DNA from: Methylomarinum vadi
GTDB taxonomy: Bacteria > Pseudomonadota > Gammaproteobacteria > Methylococcales > Methylomonadaceae
Direction: 5' to 3'
DNA: 64,000 nt
Assembly: GCF_000733935.1 (NCBI RefSeq)
Contig: NZ_JPON01000001.1
Location: 868,001-932,000, forward strand
Made by a program: the position numbers and the translations under genes. Positions 10,281 to 19,409 of this stretch are shown here, piece by piece; within the stretch, counting starts at the first letter, position 1, and each line of letters begins with the position of its first letter. Under the pieces are notes generated by a model. It was not told the DNA's origin. It was given only the letters and a program-made list of their open reading frames with translations, and ran no database searches.

Positions 10281-10808
10281 ATGGATAACGCCAAATCTCC
10301 CCTACTTGGTTTCGCCGCTTTTAGTGGCACTGGAAAAACCACGCTGCTCACCCAACTGATCCCACATTTAACAAAAACGGGGTTAAACCTTGGCATCATT
10401 AAACAAAGCCATCATAATTTCGAAATCGATAAACCCGGAAAAGACAGTTACCGCCTCAGATCTGCCGGCGCCAATACCGTGATGCTGGTATCGCCCTATC
10501 GCCGCGCCATCATCACTGAGTTTAATCCGACTATCGAACCTAAACTGGACGACCAATTAAAAGTGTTGGACCAGTCTTATTTGGATTTGATTTTGGTAGA
10601 AGGCTTTAAGCGCGAACAATTTCCGAAAATAGAATTGCACCGACCGATTTTAAAGCATCCTTTGATTTACCCTAACGACCCTTCGGTGATAGCCATCGCC
10701 TCTGATCAGCAAATCACTAGACCAGCCAACCTAAAGCTTTTGGATCTTAACGACATTGCCATGATTGCCGACTTTATTATCAACCGTTTCATTCGAATCT
10801 CTTCATGA
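10281..10808 (+). CDS. mobB: Molybdopterin-guanine dinucleotide biosynthesis adaptor protein MobB
   Basis: The 175-residue GTP-binding protein starts with a P-loop (GFAAFSGTGKTTLLTQLIP), followed by LGIIKQSHHNFEIDKPGKDSYRLRSAGA and later LILVEGFKREQFPKIEL, the Walker-B-like VEGFK motif of MobB. MobB helps MobA attach GMP to molybdopterin to make the MGD cofactor. It overlaps moeA by 4 bp (ATGA), so the two are translated together. Their pairing implies molybdoenzymes elsewhere in the genome. Confidence 0.92.
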   Translation: MDNAKSPLLGFAAFSGTGKTTLLTQLIPHLTKTGLNLGIIKQSHHNFEIDKPGKDSYRLRSAGANTVMLVSPYRRAIITEFNPTIEPKLDDQLKVLDQSYLDLILVEGFKREQFPKIELHRPILKHPLIYPNDPSVIAIASDQQITRPANLKLLDLNDIAMIADFIINRFIRISS

Positions 10809-12049
10809 AAGACGATTGCAACCCCAATGACGTTTCACTGCTGAGCGTCGAACAAGCCTTACGGCAAATCCACCACGCTATTTATCCGGTTTCAGATCAG
10901 GAAAAACTCCCCTTAAGCAAAGCCTTCGGGCGCATTCTGGCGGAACCGGTCACCTCCCCGATCGATATTCCGCCGAATCGAGTTGCGTCGATGGACGGAT
11001 ATGCATTGTCCAGCAACGATATCATCGATAAGGCTTCTTTCAGCTTAACGAACGTCGGCATATCCTGGGCGGGAAAACCTTTTGCAGGCAATATAAAATC
11101 GGGCCAATGCGTCAGAATCCTTACCGGGGCCGTATTACCGAATGACGCCGATAGCGTAGTCATGCAGGAAATAGTTGCCGTAAAAGGTGAACACGTCGTT
11201 TTTCCACCTCAAACTCAAGGTTTGCAAAATATCCGAGCAGCCGGCAGCGACATTATGGCCGGCAGCGAATTATTAGCCGCCGGTAAAATGATTAACGCCT
11301 GCGAATGCGCTTTATTGGCATCCGCGGGCATTCACGAAGTTGCCGTCAAAAGAAAGCTCAATCTCGCTTTTCTTTCGACCGGTAATGAACTGACGGCAAT
11401 CGGGACGCCACTAGAAAAAGGACATATTTATGACAGCAACCGATACGCTTTGGCCGGCCTATTGAAGGACGAACGATTCAATGTCTCCGACCTCGGCGTC
11501 ATCGGGGACGATAAAGCAAGACTACAACAGGTGTTGGTGGAAACCTCGCACCGTTATGACGCGATCATCACGACCGGTGGCGCTTCCGTGGGTGACGCGG
11601 ACTATATCCACGATATTCTTGAACACTGCGGCCAAGTTAACTTATGGAAAATTGCCATGAAACCCGGTAAACCGCTCATTTTTGGTAAAATGAACGAGTG
11701 TTTGCTGTTCGGTTTGTCCGGCAACCCTGTCTCGGCGATTGTCATGTTTCAGCAAATCGTACACCCCGCCCTTCAATATTTGTCCGGCGCCGCACCACGA
11801 AAAACGCTGCGACTGAAGGCTACATGCATCTGCAAACTGAAGAAATCGCCTGGCCGACAGGAATATCAGCGCGGCATTCTGACCCAGCTGGACAATGGTG
11901 AATTCGTCGTAGACAGCGCCGGACGGCAGGACTCTCATCAATTGAGCGCATTGAGCAAAGCCAATTGTTATATCGTCTTGCCTGCCGAATGCAATGGCAT
12001 CGAGGCCGGACAATTGGTTGTAGTGGAGCCTATGACCAGCAAAATCTGA
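10805..12049 (+). CDS. moeA: Molybdopterin molybdenumtransferase MoeA
   Basis: MoeA inserts molybdate into adenylated molybdopterin. The 414-residue protein is of standard length. It shows the substrate-binding PPNRVASMDGYAL, TGAVLPNDADSVVMQE, the domain III FLSTGNEL and ITTGGASVGDADY motifs, KPGKPLIFG, and GLSGNPVSA near the C-terminal domain. The start overlaps mobB. It is the end of a two-gene operon and is followed by the converging DUF3581 gene. Confidence 0.95.
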   Translation: MKDDCNPNDVSLLSVEQALRQIHHAIYPVSDQEKLPLSKAFGRILAEPVTSPIDIPPNRVASMDGYALSSNDIIDKASFSLTNVGISWAGKPFAGNIKSGQCVRILTGAVLPNDADSVVMQEIVAVKGEHVVFPPQTQGLQNIRAAGSDIMAGSELLAAGKMINACECALLASAGIHEVAVKRKLNLAFLSTGNELTAIGTPLEKGHIYDSNRYALAGLLKDERFNVSDLGVIGDDKARLQQVLVETSHRYDAIITTGGASVGDADYIHDILEHCGQVNLWKIAMKPGKPLIFGKMNECLLFGLSGNPVSAIVMFQQIVHPALQYLSGAAPRKTLRLKATCICKLKKSPGRQEYQRGILTQLDNGEFVVDSAGRQDSHQLSALSKANCYIVLPAECNGIEAGQLVVVEPMTSKI

Positions 12050-12072
12050 CTAGAAGAACGAGACGCGGCTTT

Positions 12073-12816
12073 TTAGCACGCTAGCTGTCGTCTGTCGATA
12101 TCAGGCAGATGCGCGAAATACTTTTCTTTTCTGGCCAGATAATTATCGACAAACTGCTGCATAGGCTCGGCTTCGAATGGCCTTAATCCGCTAATCGCCA
12201 GCTTTTTATAACCGGAACCGACCACGTCTTCACCCTCCATGATTTGAAAATGCAACCGGGCCGAACCTCGCTTACCGCTCACTTCCAATTCCGGCTGCAA
12301 CATATTCAACCGTGGATTGGCGAAATTCAGAGTCGTAAATTCCACTGTCATGCTGTCATAAATCACCAAGGGTCTTTCGAGATTGATCATGACATTTTCT
12401 TTTTCCAGCAAGGGTACTAGCACATAAGGAAAATTTTGACCTGAAAACGCCACGTAATCACGCACCAGGGCTTCGATCACCTTTTCATCGCGGTTTACCG
12501 TGCCGCTCTTCTCGACTTGTAAATAGGTCTTCTGGCTGTTATCGGTAATATCGAAACATTCGCTATCGGTATCGGGAAAATTCAGCTTGACCCCGTGCCC
12601 CACCATGCCGGCAAAGGTAAAGTTCATTTTCTCGCTCAAACCATATTTCTCCAATACCAAGGAAAAAAGCAAGTCTCCAGGCACGCAGAAGCGCTTGGAA
12701 TCGGGGTCATGCAGGGGATTGAAATCGCCGGCAACTTCTTTCGCGAACAAACTGGCCTGTTGCGCATCAATACTGATGCTTCCGTCAGAAATCGAATAAA
12801 ACTCTCGTAAAAACAT
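12073..12816 (-). CDS. DUF3581 family protein
   Basis: The 247-residue protein resembles the gammaproteobacterial DUF3581 family. The N-terminal part (ASLFAKEVAGDFNPLHDPDSKRFCVPGDLLFSL) looks like a hotdog-fold dehydratase motif of the MaoC type, with the D-F-N-P-x-H core. The C-terminal part (SGKRGSARLHFQIMEGEDVVGSGYKKL) may be a second hotdog half. No enzymatic activity is established for the family. The rhodanese and aminotransferase genes lie upstream on the same strand with a 24-bp gap. Confidence 0.75.
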   Translation of the reverse strand: MFLREFYSISDGSISIDAQQASLFAKEVAGDFNPLHDPDSKRFCVPGDLLFSLVLEKYGLSEKMNFTFAGMVGHGVKLNFPDTDSECFDITDNSQKTYLQVEKSGTVNRDEKVIEALVRDYVAFSGQNFPYVLVPLLEKENVMINLERPLVIYDSMTVEFTTLNFANPRLNMLQPELEVSGKRGSARLHFQIMEGEDVVGSGYKKLAISGLRPFEAEPMQQFVDNYLARKEKYFAHLPDIDRRQLAC

Positions 12817-12840
12817 GATTGCCTTTCTTTATTGTAATTA

Positions 12841-13164
12841 TTAATATCGAGGCATCGACTCGTCACAAGCCACGGACCACGCATCGATACCGCCCGTCAA
12901 ATTATATACTTTGTCGAATCCGCACCGGTCGAGATAAACCGATGCCTGCATGCTGCGGACACCATGGTGACAAATCACGACTATTTCTTGCTTTGCGTCC
13001 AATTCGTTAACACGCAATGGAACCAGACTGAGCGGAATCGATAGACTGCCTTCGATATGCGCATAGGCAAATTCATGAGGTTCCCTGACATCAAGCAACA
13101 ACAAATCCTCATGGTTGTCTAGTTTTTCCTGTAATTCCGTAGCTGACAATTGCGTTATCGGCAT
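12841..13164 (-). CDS. Single-domain rhodanese (sulfurtransferase)
   Basis: The 107-residue protein is one rhodanese domain with LLLLDVREPHEFAYAHIEGSLSIPLS and the active-site loop ICHHGVRS, whose Cys would carry the persulfide. It resembles GlpE-type sulfurtransferases and has no signal peptide. Its start overlaps the end of the aminotransferase gene by 10 bp, so the two are coupled. The sulfur acceptor is unknown. Confidence 0.88.
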   Translation of the reverse strand: MPITQLSATELQEKLDNHEDLLLLDVREPHEFAYAHIEGSLSIPLSLVPLRVNELDAKQEIVVICHHGVRSMQASVYLDRCGFDKVYNLTGGIDAWSVACDESMPRY

Positions 13165-14315
13165 ATAAATCGTTCCAGTCTCTGCAAAGCTTCAGCCATT
13201 CTAGCGATTGATGCGGTATATGCAAATCTTATGAAGAAATTATTATTTTGGCCAAAATCCTTACCCGGCGTCACCGCGACACCTTCCGTCTCCAACAATT
13301 CAGCGGCAAAGCGGAAGCTATCATCGGTAAACGCCCGGCAATTAGCATAGATATAGAATGCTCCTTCCGGTTTACACTCAATTTCGAACCCTAATCGAAT
13401 CAGGTTTTCGTAGAGAAAGTCACGACGTTCGGCAAATTGCTGCCTTCTCCACTCCAACACTCGAAGGTTTTCGGGTAAAAAAGAGGCCAAGGCCGCATAC
13501 TGGGAATGGGTCGGAGTGGCAATAAATATATTTTGCGCCAATCTTTCGGTAGGGTCGATAAATTCCTCCGGAACGACCAACCAGCCGACACGCCACCCTG
13601 TCATGCCGAAATACTTGGAAAAACTATTGATCACGAAAACATCGTCGCTAAATTGCAAGGCGCTGGCGGCGGGATCGCCGTAAACCAAGCCGTGGTAAAT
13701 CTCATCCGAGTAAAAACAGCCTTGCAATGACTGGGTTTGCCGAATTGCCTCTCGCAACGCTTCATTGGTGATCAGCGTTCCGGTCGGATTCGAAGGCGAC
13801 GCTATCATGACGCCCTTACAGTTTTCTTGCCAATTCCGCCGAATCAATTCCGCATTTAATTGATAGTGGGAATCCGCTGCGACATTGACAAAGCGCGTTT
13901 GTCCGCCAAAAAGTTGCACAAAATTATCATTACACGGGTAACAGGGGTCGGCCATCAGTATCTCTTCGCCGGGATTCAGCGTGACGCCCAAGGCCAATAA
14001 AAAAGCACCGGAAGCTCCCGGCGTGATAAATACCCGTTCCTTGGCGATCGTCACGCCATAGGTATCCCGATAATATTGCGCGATGGCTGCGCGCAATTCG
14101 GGCAATCCTGCCGCAGCAGTGTATTTTACCTCACCCTGTTTAATGCAATTCTGGCCTGCCTCGACGACCGCCGGGGGCGTAGGAAAATCGGGCTCCCCGA
14201 TTTCCATGTGTATGATATCCTTACCTTGTTGCTCTAATTGCTTGGCCCTTTGCAACAAATCCATGACGTAAAAGGGCGATATTCCCTGCATTCTCTTTGC
14301 CATTAATGAGCGCAT
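13155..14315 (-). CDS. Class I/II pyridoxal-phosphate aminotransferase
   Basis: The 386-residue protein has fold-type I aminotransferase features: IHMEIGEPDFPTPP, GASGAFLLALGVTLNPGEEILMADPCYPCN, SPSNPTGTLI, DEIYHGLVYG, the PLP lysine in NSFSKYFGMTGWRVGW, and FFIRFAYTAS near the end. It belongs to the aspartate/tyrosine aminotransferase superfamily. The exact amino acid cannot be read from sequence. Fusion of expression with a rhodanese may hint at sulfur amino-acid use, but that is only an inference. Confidence 0.85.
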   Translation of the reverse strand: MRSLMAKRMQGISPFYVMDLLQRAKQLEQQGKDIIHMEIGEPDFPTPPAVVEAGQNCIKQGEVKYTAAAGLPELRAAIAQYYRDTYGVTIAKERVFITPGASGAFLLALGVTLNPGEEILMADPCYPCNDNFVQLFGGQTRFVNVAADSHYQLNAELIRRNWQENCKGVMIASPSNPTGTLITNEALREAIRQTQSLQGCFYSDEIYHGLVYGDPAASALQFSDDVFVINSFSKYFGMTGWRVGWLVVPEEFIDPTERLAQNIFIATPTHSQYAALASFLPENLRVLEWRRQQFAERRDFLYENLIRLGFEIECKPEGAFYIYANCRAFTDDSFRFAAELLETEGVAVTPGKDFGQNNNFFIRFAYTASIARMAEALQRLERFICR

Positions 14316-14424
14316 TAATAATGTTCCTGTGAAATTTAACCGATAAATAATAACAAATTTCTTGCTAAGGCTAAGCTATTCTGATAAAAATTTGCGGTTT
14401 TTAGAACTAGCTAGGAGTTAACGG

Positions 14425-14856
14425 ATGACCGATTCTAAAGCTGATGTCAATCACTTCAGTTTTAAGCCTTATGAAGAGAAAGAAGGCGAAGAATACATGA
14501 ATGAGGCTCAATTGAAACACTTTGAAGCCATTCTCAGAAGCTGGAAAAGTGAATTAATGCAAGAGGTTGACCGTACCGTCCATCACATGAAGGACGATGC
14601 CGCCAACTTTCCCGATCCTAACGACAGAGCGACACAGGAATCCGAATTCAGTCTGGAATTGAGGACCCGCGATAGAGAACGCAAACTGATCAAAAAAATC
14701 GACGAATCGCTGAAGGCGATTGAATCAGGCGATTACGGTTATTGCGAAACCTGCGGTATTGAAATCGGCATAAGGCGTTTAGAAGCGCGCCCGACTGCCA
14801 CGCTGTGCATCGACTGTAAAACATTGGATGAAATTAGGGAAAAGCAAGTAGGTTAA
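14425..14856 (+). CDS. dksA: RNA polymerase-binding transcription factor DksA
   Basis: DksA enters the secondary channel of RNA polymerase and works with ppGpp in the stringent response. The 143-residue protein has the coiled-coil tip residues ([12 protein letters not shown], with the essential Asp-Asp/Ala pattern) and the C4 zinc finger [33 protein letters not shown] ribosome-binding site precedes the ATG. gluQ follows in the same reading frame immediately after the TAA, matching the dksA–gluQ order of other gammaproteobacteria. Confidence 0.95.
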   Translation: MTDSKADVNHFSFKPYEEKEGEEYMNEAQLKHFEAILRSWKSELMQEVDRTVHHMKDDAANFPDPNDRATQESEFSLELRTRDRERKLIKKIDESLKAIESGDYGYCETCGIEIGIRRLEARPTATLCIDCKTLDEIREKQVG

Positions 14857-14859
14857 ATC

Positions 14860-15753
14860 CTGTCCGGCTCTGCAACCAAGCACTATGTCGGCCGGTTTGC
14901 GCCTTCGCCAACCGGTCCCTTGCATCTCGGCTCTCTATATACCGCCCTGGCCAGCTATCTGGACGCCCGCAGTCAGCACGGCTATTGGTTATTAAGAATC
15001 GACGATATCGATACGCCGCGTAACATACGGGGGGCTAGCGAACGAATCATACGTGATTTGGAAAAATTTGGCTTGCACTGGGACGAGCGCGTTTATTACC
15101 AGAGTGAGAACCTGGCGCGATATTTCGACATCATCACGCAACTATCCGAACAACAACTCCTTTACCGCTGCACCTGTAGTCGCAAATCATTGGCGGCATT
15201 AAATCCGCACAACCCGGTTTATCCGGGCATCTGCCGCCACACCTGCCCCGACCCGGCTAAACCAGCGGCCTTGCGGCTCAAAACCGAAGATATCGAAATC
15301 AACTTTGCCGACCGGCTGCAAGGCCTGATCAGACAAAACCTGAGCCGCGAACTCGGCGACTTCGTCGTGCAACGCAAAGACAACATAGTCGCCTACCAAC
15401 TGGCCGTGGTAATCGACGATTATCAGCAAGGAATCACCGATATCGTCCGCGGTTTCGATTTATTGGATTCCACGCCCCGGCAAATCTTCATTCAGCAATT
15501 GCTCGGCTATTCCCGGCCCCGCTATATGCATGTCCCACTGATTGTCGACGAACAAGGGGTCAAATTGAGCAAACAAACCCATGCGGAAGCGGTCGACACG
15601 GAAAAGCCGGAGAAGACTCTATATCGTTTGCTAAGATTGTTAAGGCAAGATCCACCGAAAATTTTATTGAAAGCCCAAGTCGAAGAAATTCTGGAATGGG
15701 CCGTCGCCCGGTGGAACCCTCAACATTTGAAAAAAATCCGTGCAATCCATTAA
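14860..15753 (+). CDS. gluQ: Glutamyl-Q tRNA(Asp) synthetase, non-standard start
   Basis: GluQ-RS attaches glutamate to the queuosine in the anticodon of tRNA(Asp). It resembles the catalytic half of GluRS, without the anticodon-binding domain. Visible are [21 protein letters not shown] with the HIGH-like HLGS, the zinc site [11 protein letters not shown] with [22 protein letters not shown], and a VKLSKQ lysine motif. The conserved N-terminus needs a start before base 14881, yet between the in-frame dksA TAA and that point there is no ATG, GTG or TTG. I placed the start at CTG 14860, seven bases after an AAGTAGG site; ATC 14857 is the alternative. A TTG at 14920 would cut into the active site. 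Confidence 0.8.
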   Translation: MSGSATKHYVGRFAPSPTGPLHLGSLYTALASYLDARSQHGYWLLRIDDIDTPRNIRGASERIIRDLEKFGLHWDERVYYQSENLARYFDIITQLSEQQLLYRCTCSRKSLAALNPHNPVYPGICRHTCPDPAKPAALRLKTEDIEINFADRLQGLIRQNLSRELGDFVVQRKDNIVAYQLAVVIDDYQQGITDIVRGFDLLDSTPRQIFIQQLLGYSRPRYMHVPLIVDEQGVKLSKQTHAEAVDTEKPEKTLYRLLRLLRQDPPKILLKAQVEEILEWAVARWNPQHLKKIRAIH

Positions 15754-15796
15754 GGAATTGACTAATGTAAAAATATTACGGAAGCCAGGATCACCC

Positions 15797-17734
15797 ATGT
15801 CAGAACACAAGATTTATCCCATCAACCCCATCGTTGCCGAACACGCTCATATCGACAGATCGAGCTATCAGGAACTTTACCGACAGTCGATTTCTGAACC
15901 CGAAAAGTTCTGGGCGGAACAGGCGAAGAATTTCCTGGATTGGCATGAACCGTGGGAAGAGGTTTTGTCGTTCGATTTCCCCCGGGGGGAAATCAACTGG
16001 TTTAAAGGCGGCAAGCTGAATGTGAGCGTCAATTGCCTGGACCGCCATTTAGAAAACAAGGCCGACCAGATCGCCATTATCTGGGAGGGCGATGACCCAA
16101 CTAAAGATAAAAAAATCACCTATCGGCAATTACATGAGCAAGTGTGCAAATTCGCCAATGTCCTGAAGGCACAAGGCGTCAAGAAAGGCGACCGCGTCTG
16201 CATTTACTTGCCGATGCTGGCCGAAGCCGCCGTAGTCATCCTGGCCTGTACCCGGATCGGTGCAATCCACTCGATCGTCTTCGGCGGTTTTTCCGCCGAT
16301 TCACTGAAAGACCGTATTCTCGATGCCGATTGCGAATATTTGATTTGCGCCGACGAAGGCTATCGCGGCGGCAAAACCGTACCATCCAAGGTCAATGCCG
16401 ACAAAGCCGCGGGTCAATGCCCCAACCTGAAACGTGTGATCGTCATTCAGAACACAGGTAACGACATTCCTTGGAATGAATCCCGCGATCTGTGGTATCA
16501 CGAGGCGATGAAAGAGGCCTCCGCCGACTGTCCCGCGGAAGCCATGGACGCGGAAGACCCGCTTTTTATCTTATATACATCGGGCTCCACGGGTAAACCC
16601 AAGGGCGTGTTGCATACGACCGGCGGATATTTGTTGTATGCCGCGATAACCCATAAATATGTTTTCGACTATCATGATGGCGATATCTATTGGTGCACCG
16701 CCGACATCGGTTGGGTCACCGGCCATTCCTACATTATTTACGGTCCGCTCTGTAATGGCGCGACTACCCTAATGTTCGAAGGAGTACCCACATATCCGGC
16801 TCCCGACCGGTTTTGGCAAATCGTCGACAAACACCAGGTCAATATTTTCTATACCGCGCCGACCGCTATTAGGTCATTGATGGCGCAGGGCGACGATTTC
16901 GTCAAACGCACCGACCGCAGCAGCTTGCGTTTGCTGGGCAGCGTCGGCGAACCGATCAACCCCGAGGCCTGGGAATGGTATTATCACCTGGTCGGCAGCG
17001 AGCGATGCCCGATCGTCGATACCTGGTGGCAAACCGAAACCGGCGGCATCCTGATCACCCCGTTGCCCGGCGCGACGGCATTGAAACCCGGCTCCGCCAC
17101 GCTGCCCTTCTTCGGCGTCAAACCGGAAATCCTCGATAACGAAGGCAATGTATTGCAGGGCGAAGCCGAGGGTCTGCTCGTCATCGGCTTTCCCTGGCCT
17201 GGGCAATCGCGCTCTGTTTACGGCGATCACGGCCGTTTCGTCGACACTTATTTCAAGAATTTTCCCGGTTATTACTTCACCGGCGATGGCGCTCGCCGCG
17301 ACAAGGACGGTTACTATTGGATCACCGGACGAGTCGACGATGTGATCAACGTATCGGGGCACCGCATGGGCACGGCCGAAGTGGAAAGCGCGCTAGTATT
17401 GCACGACGACGTCGCCGAAGCCGCCGTGGTCGGCTATCCCCACGATATAAAAGGACAAGGAATCTACGCCTACGTCACGTTGAATGTCGGCGTCGAACCC
17501 AGCGAGGAGTTACGCCAGGAACTAATCCAATTGGTTCGCGACGAGATCGGCCCCATTGCCCATCCCGACATCATTCAGTGGGCTCCCGCCCTACCCAAGA
17601 CCCGTTCCGGCAAGATCATGCGCCGTATCCTGCGTAAAGTTGCCGCCAATGAGCTAACCAATCTCGGCGACACTTCGACGCTGGCCGACCCTGCCGTGGT
17701 CGATGAAATTATCGACCATCGGATGAATAAGTGA
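15797..17734 (+). CDS. acs: Acetyl-CoA synthetase (AMP-forming)
   Basis: Acs makes acetyl-CoA from acetate, ATP and CoA. The 645-residue protein is full length, with the ACAS N-terminal region, the adenylation motif [31 protein letters not shown], the hinge [32 protein letters not shown], and the C-terminal [10 protein letters not shown], whose lysine is the regulatory acetylation site in homologues. The ATG at 15797 has an AGGA site six bases upstream and gives the normal family start. An upstream in-frame GTG would add 19 unrelated residues. Confidence 0.95.
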   Translation: MSEHKIYPINPIVAEHAHIDRSSYQELYRQSISEPEKFWAEQAKNFLDWHEPWEEVLSFDFPRGEINWFKGGKLNVSVNCLDRHLENKADQIAIIWEGDDPTKDKKITYRQLHEQVCKFANVLKAQGVKKGDRVCIYLPMLAEAAVVILACTRIGAIHSIVFGGFSADSLKDRILDADCEYLICADEGYRGGKTVPSKVNADKAAGQCPNLKRVIVIQNTGNDIPWNESRDLWYHEAMKEASADCPAEAMDAEDPLFILYTSGSTGKPKGVLHTTGGYLLYAAITHKYVFDYHDGDIYWCTADIGWVTGHSYIIYGPLCNGATTLMFEGVPTYPAPDRFWQIVDKHQVNIFYTAPTAIRSLMAQGDDFVKRTDRSSLRLLGSVGEPINPEAWEWYYHLVGSERCPIVDTWWQTETGGILITPLPGATALKPGSATLPFFGVKPEILDNEGNVLQGEAEGLLVIGFPWPGQSRSVYGDHGRFVDTYFKNFPGYYFTGDGARRDKDGYYWITGRVDDVINVSGHRMGTAEVESALVLHDDVAEAAVVGYPHDIKGQGIYAYVTLNVGVEPSEELRQELIQLVRDEIGPIAHPDIIQWAPALPKTRSGKIMRRILRKVAANELTNLGDTSTLADPAVVDEIIDHRMNK

Positions 17735-17783
17735 AAAATAAGATTCAAGTATATGGCTATGAACAATATTCAGGCTAAAAGAA

Positions 17784-17883
17784 TGTCCCTATTGAGTTAG
17801 CCAGACTGTCGACGGCAGTGATCACTGTCGTCAAGGCCACCGGGAGGTTGTTTACGCCGTGTCTTGATCGCTTAATAGGGACA
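17784..17883. repeat. 100-bp element with TGTCCCTATT terminal inverted repeats
   Basis: TGTCCCTATT at 17784–17793 is mirrored by AATAGGGACA at 17874–17883. Inside, a 22-bp near-perfect palindrome centred on TGATCA spans 17811–17832. There is no open frame. It lies between the converging acs and hypothetical genes. The form fits a MITE or a REP-like element mobilised in trans by a transposase located elsewhere. Confidence 0.55.
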
Positions 17884-17920
17884 GCTGATCTTCCTTAAAA
17901 GCATTTTCAAATAAAGAAAG

Positions 17921-18352
17921 CTATTGGCTTTCTAAAACCTTTTTCAGGACCTCCTTCACATCAATCTTGAACTTCAGTCTCGCTCGTTCGCCGGCTTTTC
18001 CGCTATAGCCGGCCCCGATATACCAATCCACGCCGCACACCTTGGGCAGCATCGAGCATCGCCCTGTCACCACAAGATGTTCGCCTTGCAACCGATAAGT
18101 CAACGGCACGCAGTCGTCCCGAACGATCTCGCCCGTCAACGTGAGATCGATGCGTTGATCGAACCTCTCATAATATAGCGAGTCATCCTGCCCATCTAAT
18201 TCGGCCAGCAATACCGAAGCGCCCTCCCGTTGTCCGTAGAGGAGACAGCGGCAATGCCGCAAATCCCGCAGCAACTGTTCGGCCAGTATTGGATGTCCGA
18301 GACGTTCGCGACTATTTTGCCTCAACGACTCTAATCCATGTAACTGTTTCAT
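17921..18352 (-). CDS. Conserved-looking hypothetical protein
   Basis: The 143-residue protein is soluble and not recognised. The N-terminal third is helical and basic. The middle has a beta-rich stretch (VLLAELDGQDDSLYYERFDQRIDLTLTGEIV). The cysteines in RHCRCLLYG and GRCSMLPKVCGVDW are not spaced as a known metal site. It ends in a lysine-rich helix. Codon use resembles that of its neighbours. It diverges from cysD, but nothing links it to sulfate assimilation. Confidence 0.6.
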   Translation of the reverse strand: MKQLHGLESLRQNSRERLGHPILAEQLLRDLRHCRCLLYGQREGASVLLAELDGQDDSLYYERFDQRIDLTLTGEIVRDDCVPLTYRLQGEHLVVTGRCSMLPKVCGVDWYIGAGYSGKAGERARLKFKIDVKEVLKKVLESQ

Positions 18353-18392
18353 TTTAGCTTTTCCTTATATATATCGATTTTTAGTGGCGTTG

Positions 18393-18408
18393 TGGCATTA
18401 AAATGCCA
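18393..18408. promoter_or_regulatory. Palindrome in the divergent region upstream of cysD
   Basis: TGGCATT and AATGCCA are separated by two bases in the 110-bp region between the hypothetical gene and cysD. Its position between divergent starts fits an operator. The regulator is not known. Confidence 0.3.
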
Positions 18409-18462
18409 TTAGTTTTAAAATAAACCGTTTTGTTAAATGCAGGCAGTGGACCGGATACATTA

Positions 18463-19371
18463 ATGACTGATTATAAATTAACACACCTGAAACAGCTTGA
18501 GGCTGAAAGTATTCACATCATTCGCGAAGTGGCGGCGGAGTTCGATAAACCGGTGATGTTGTACTCTATCGGTAAGGATTCCGCGGTCATGCTGCATTTG
18601 GCAATGAAAGCCTTTTATCCCGGCAAACCGCCTTTTCCGCTATTGCATGTGGACACGACCTGGAAATTCAAGGAGATGATCCAGTTTCGCGACCAACTCG
18701 CGAAAGACCTCGGTCTCGATTTATTGGTCTACATCAACGAAGATGGCGTCAAACAAGGCATCGGCCCGTTCACACATGGCAGTAAGAAACATACCGATGT
18801 GATGAAAACCGATGCCTTGAAACAAGCCTTAAACAAATATCAGTTCGATGCTGCCTTCGGCGGCGCCCGACGTGACGAAGAAAAATCCCGGGCCAAGGAA
18901 AGGGTATACTCGTTCCGCGACAAAAACCACCGCTGGGACCCTAAAAACCAACGTCCCGAATTGTGGAACATCTACAACGGCAGAATCGACAAGGGCGAAA
19001 GCATTCGCGTCTTCCCATTGTCAAACTGGACCGAACTGGACGTCTGGCAATATATCCATCTGGAAAACATTCCCATCGTGCCGTTGTATTTCGCCAAGGA
19101 ACGCCCCGTGGTTGACAAGGACGGCATGCTGATCATGGTCGACGACGAGCGCATGCCGATCGGCCCGAACGATAAAATAGAAATGAAAATGGTGCGTTTC
19201 CGTACCCTGGGTTGTTATCCATTGACCGGCGCGGTGGAATCGACCGCGACCACGCTGCCTGAAATCATCCAGGAAATGCTGCTGACCACGACGTCGGAAC
19301 GTCAGGGCCGCCTAATCGACCATGACCAAGCTGGCTCGATGGAGCAGAAAAAAAGAGAAGGTTACTTCTAA
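18463..19371 (+). CDS. cysD: Sulfate adenylyltransferase subunit 2
   Basis: CysD is the catalytic subunit of the GTP-driven ATP sulfurylase that makes APS. From the ATG at 18463 it is 302 residues, the length of the E. coli protein. It has the PP-loop [47 protein letters not shown], and the C-terminal [19 protein letters not shown]. An upstream TTG frame adds 11 unlikely residues. cysN follows 38 bp later. Confidence 0.95.
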   Translation: MTDYKLTHLKQLEAESIHIIREVAAEFDKPVMLYSIGKDSAVMLHLAMKAFYPGKPPFPLLHVDTTWKFKEMIQFRDQLAKDLGLDLLVYINEDGVKQGIGPFTHGSKKHTDVMKTDALKQALNKYQFDAAFGGARRDEEKSRAKERVYSFRDKNHRWDPKNQRPELWNIYNGRIDKGESIRVFPLSNWTELDVWQYIHLENIPIVPLYFAKERPVVDKDGMLIMVDDERMPIGPNDKIEMKMVRFRTLGCYPLTGAVESTATTLPEIIQEMLLTTTSERQGRLIDHDQAGSMEQKKREGYF

Positions 19372-19409
19372 GCTAAAGGCCGACCACTTTTACAAGATTC
19401 AGAGAAAAA

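Noticed and set aside
14920-15753. gluQ starting at TTG 14920
   Set aside because: This start would remove the conserved [10 protein letters not shown] segment and begin directly at the HIGH-like motif.
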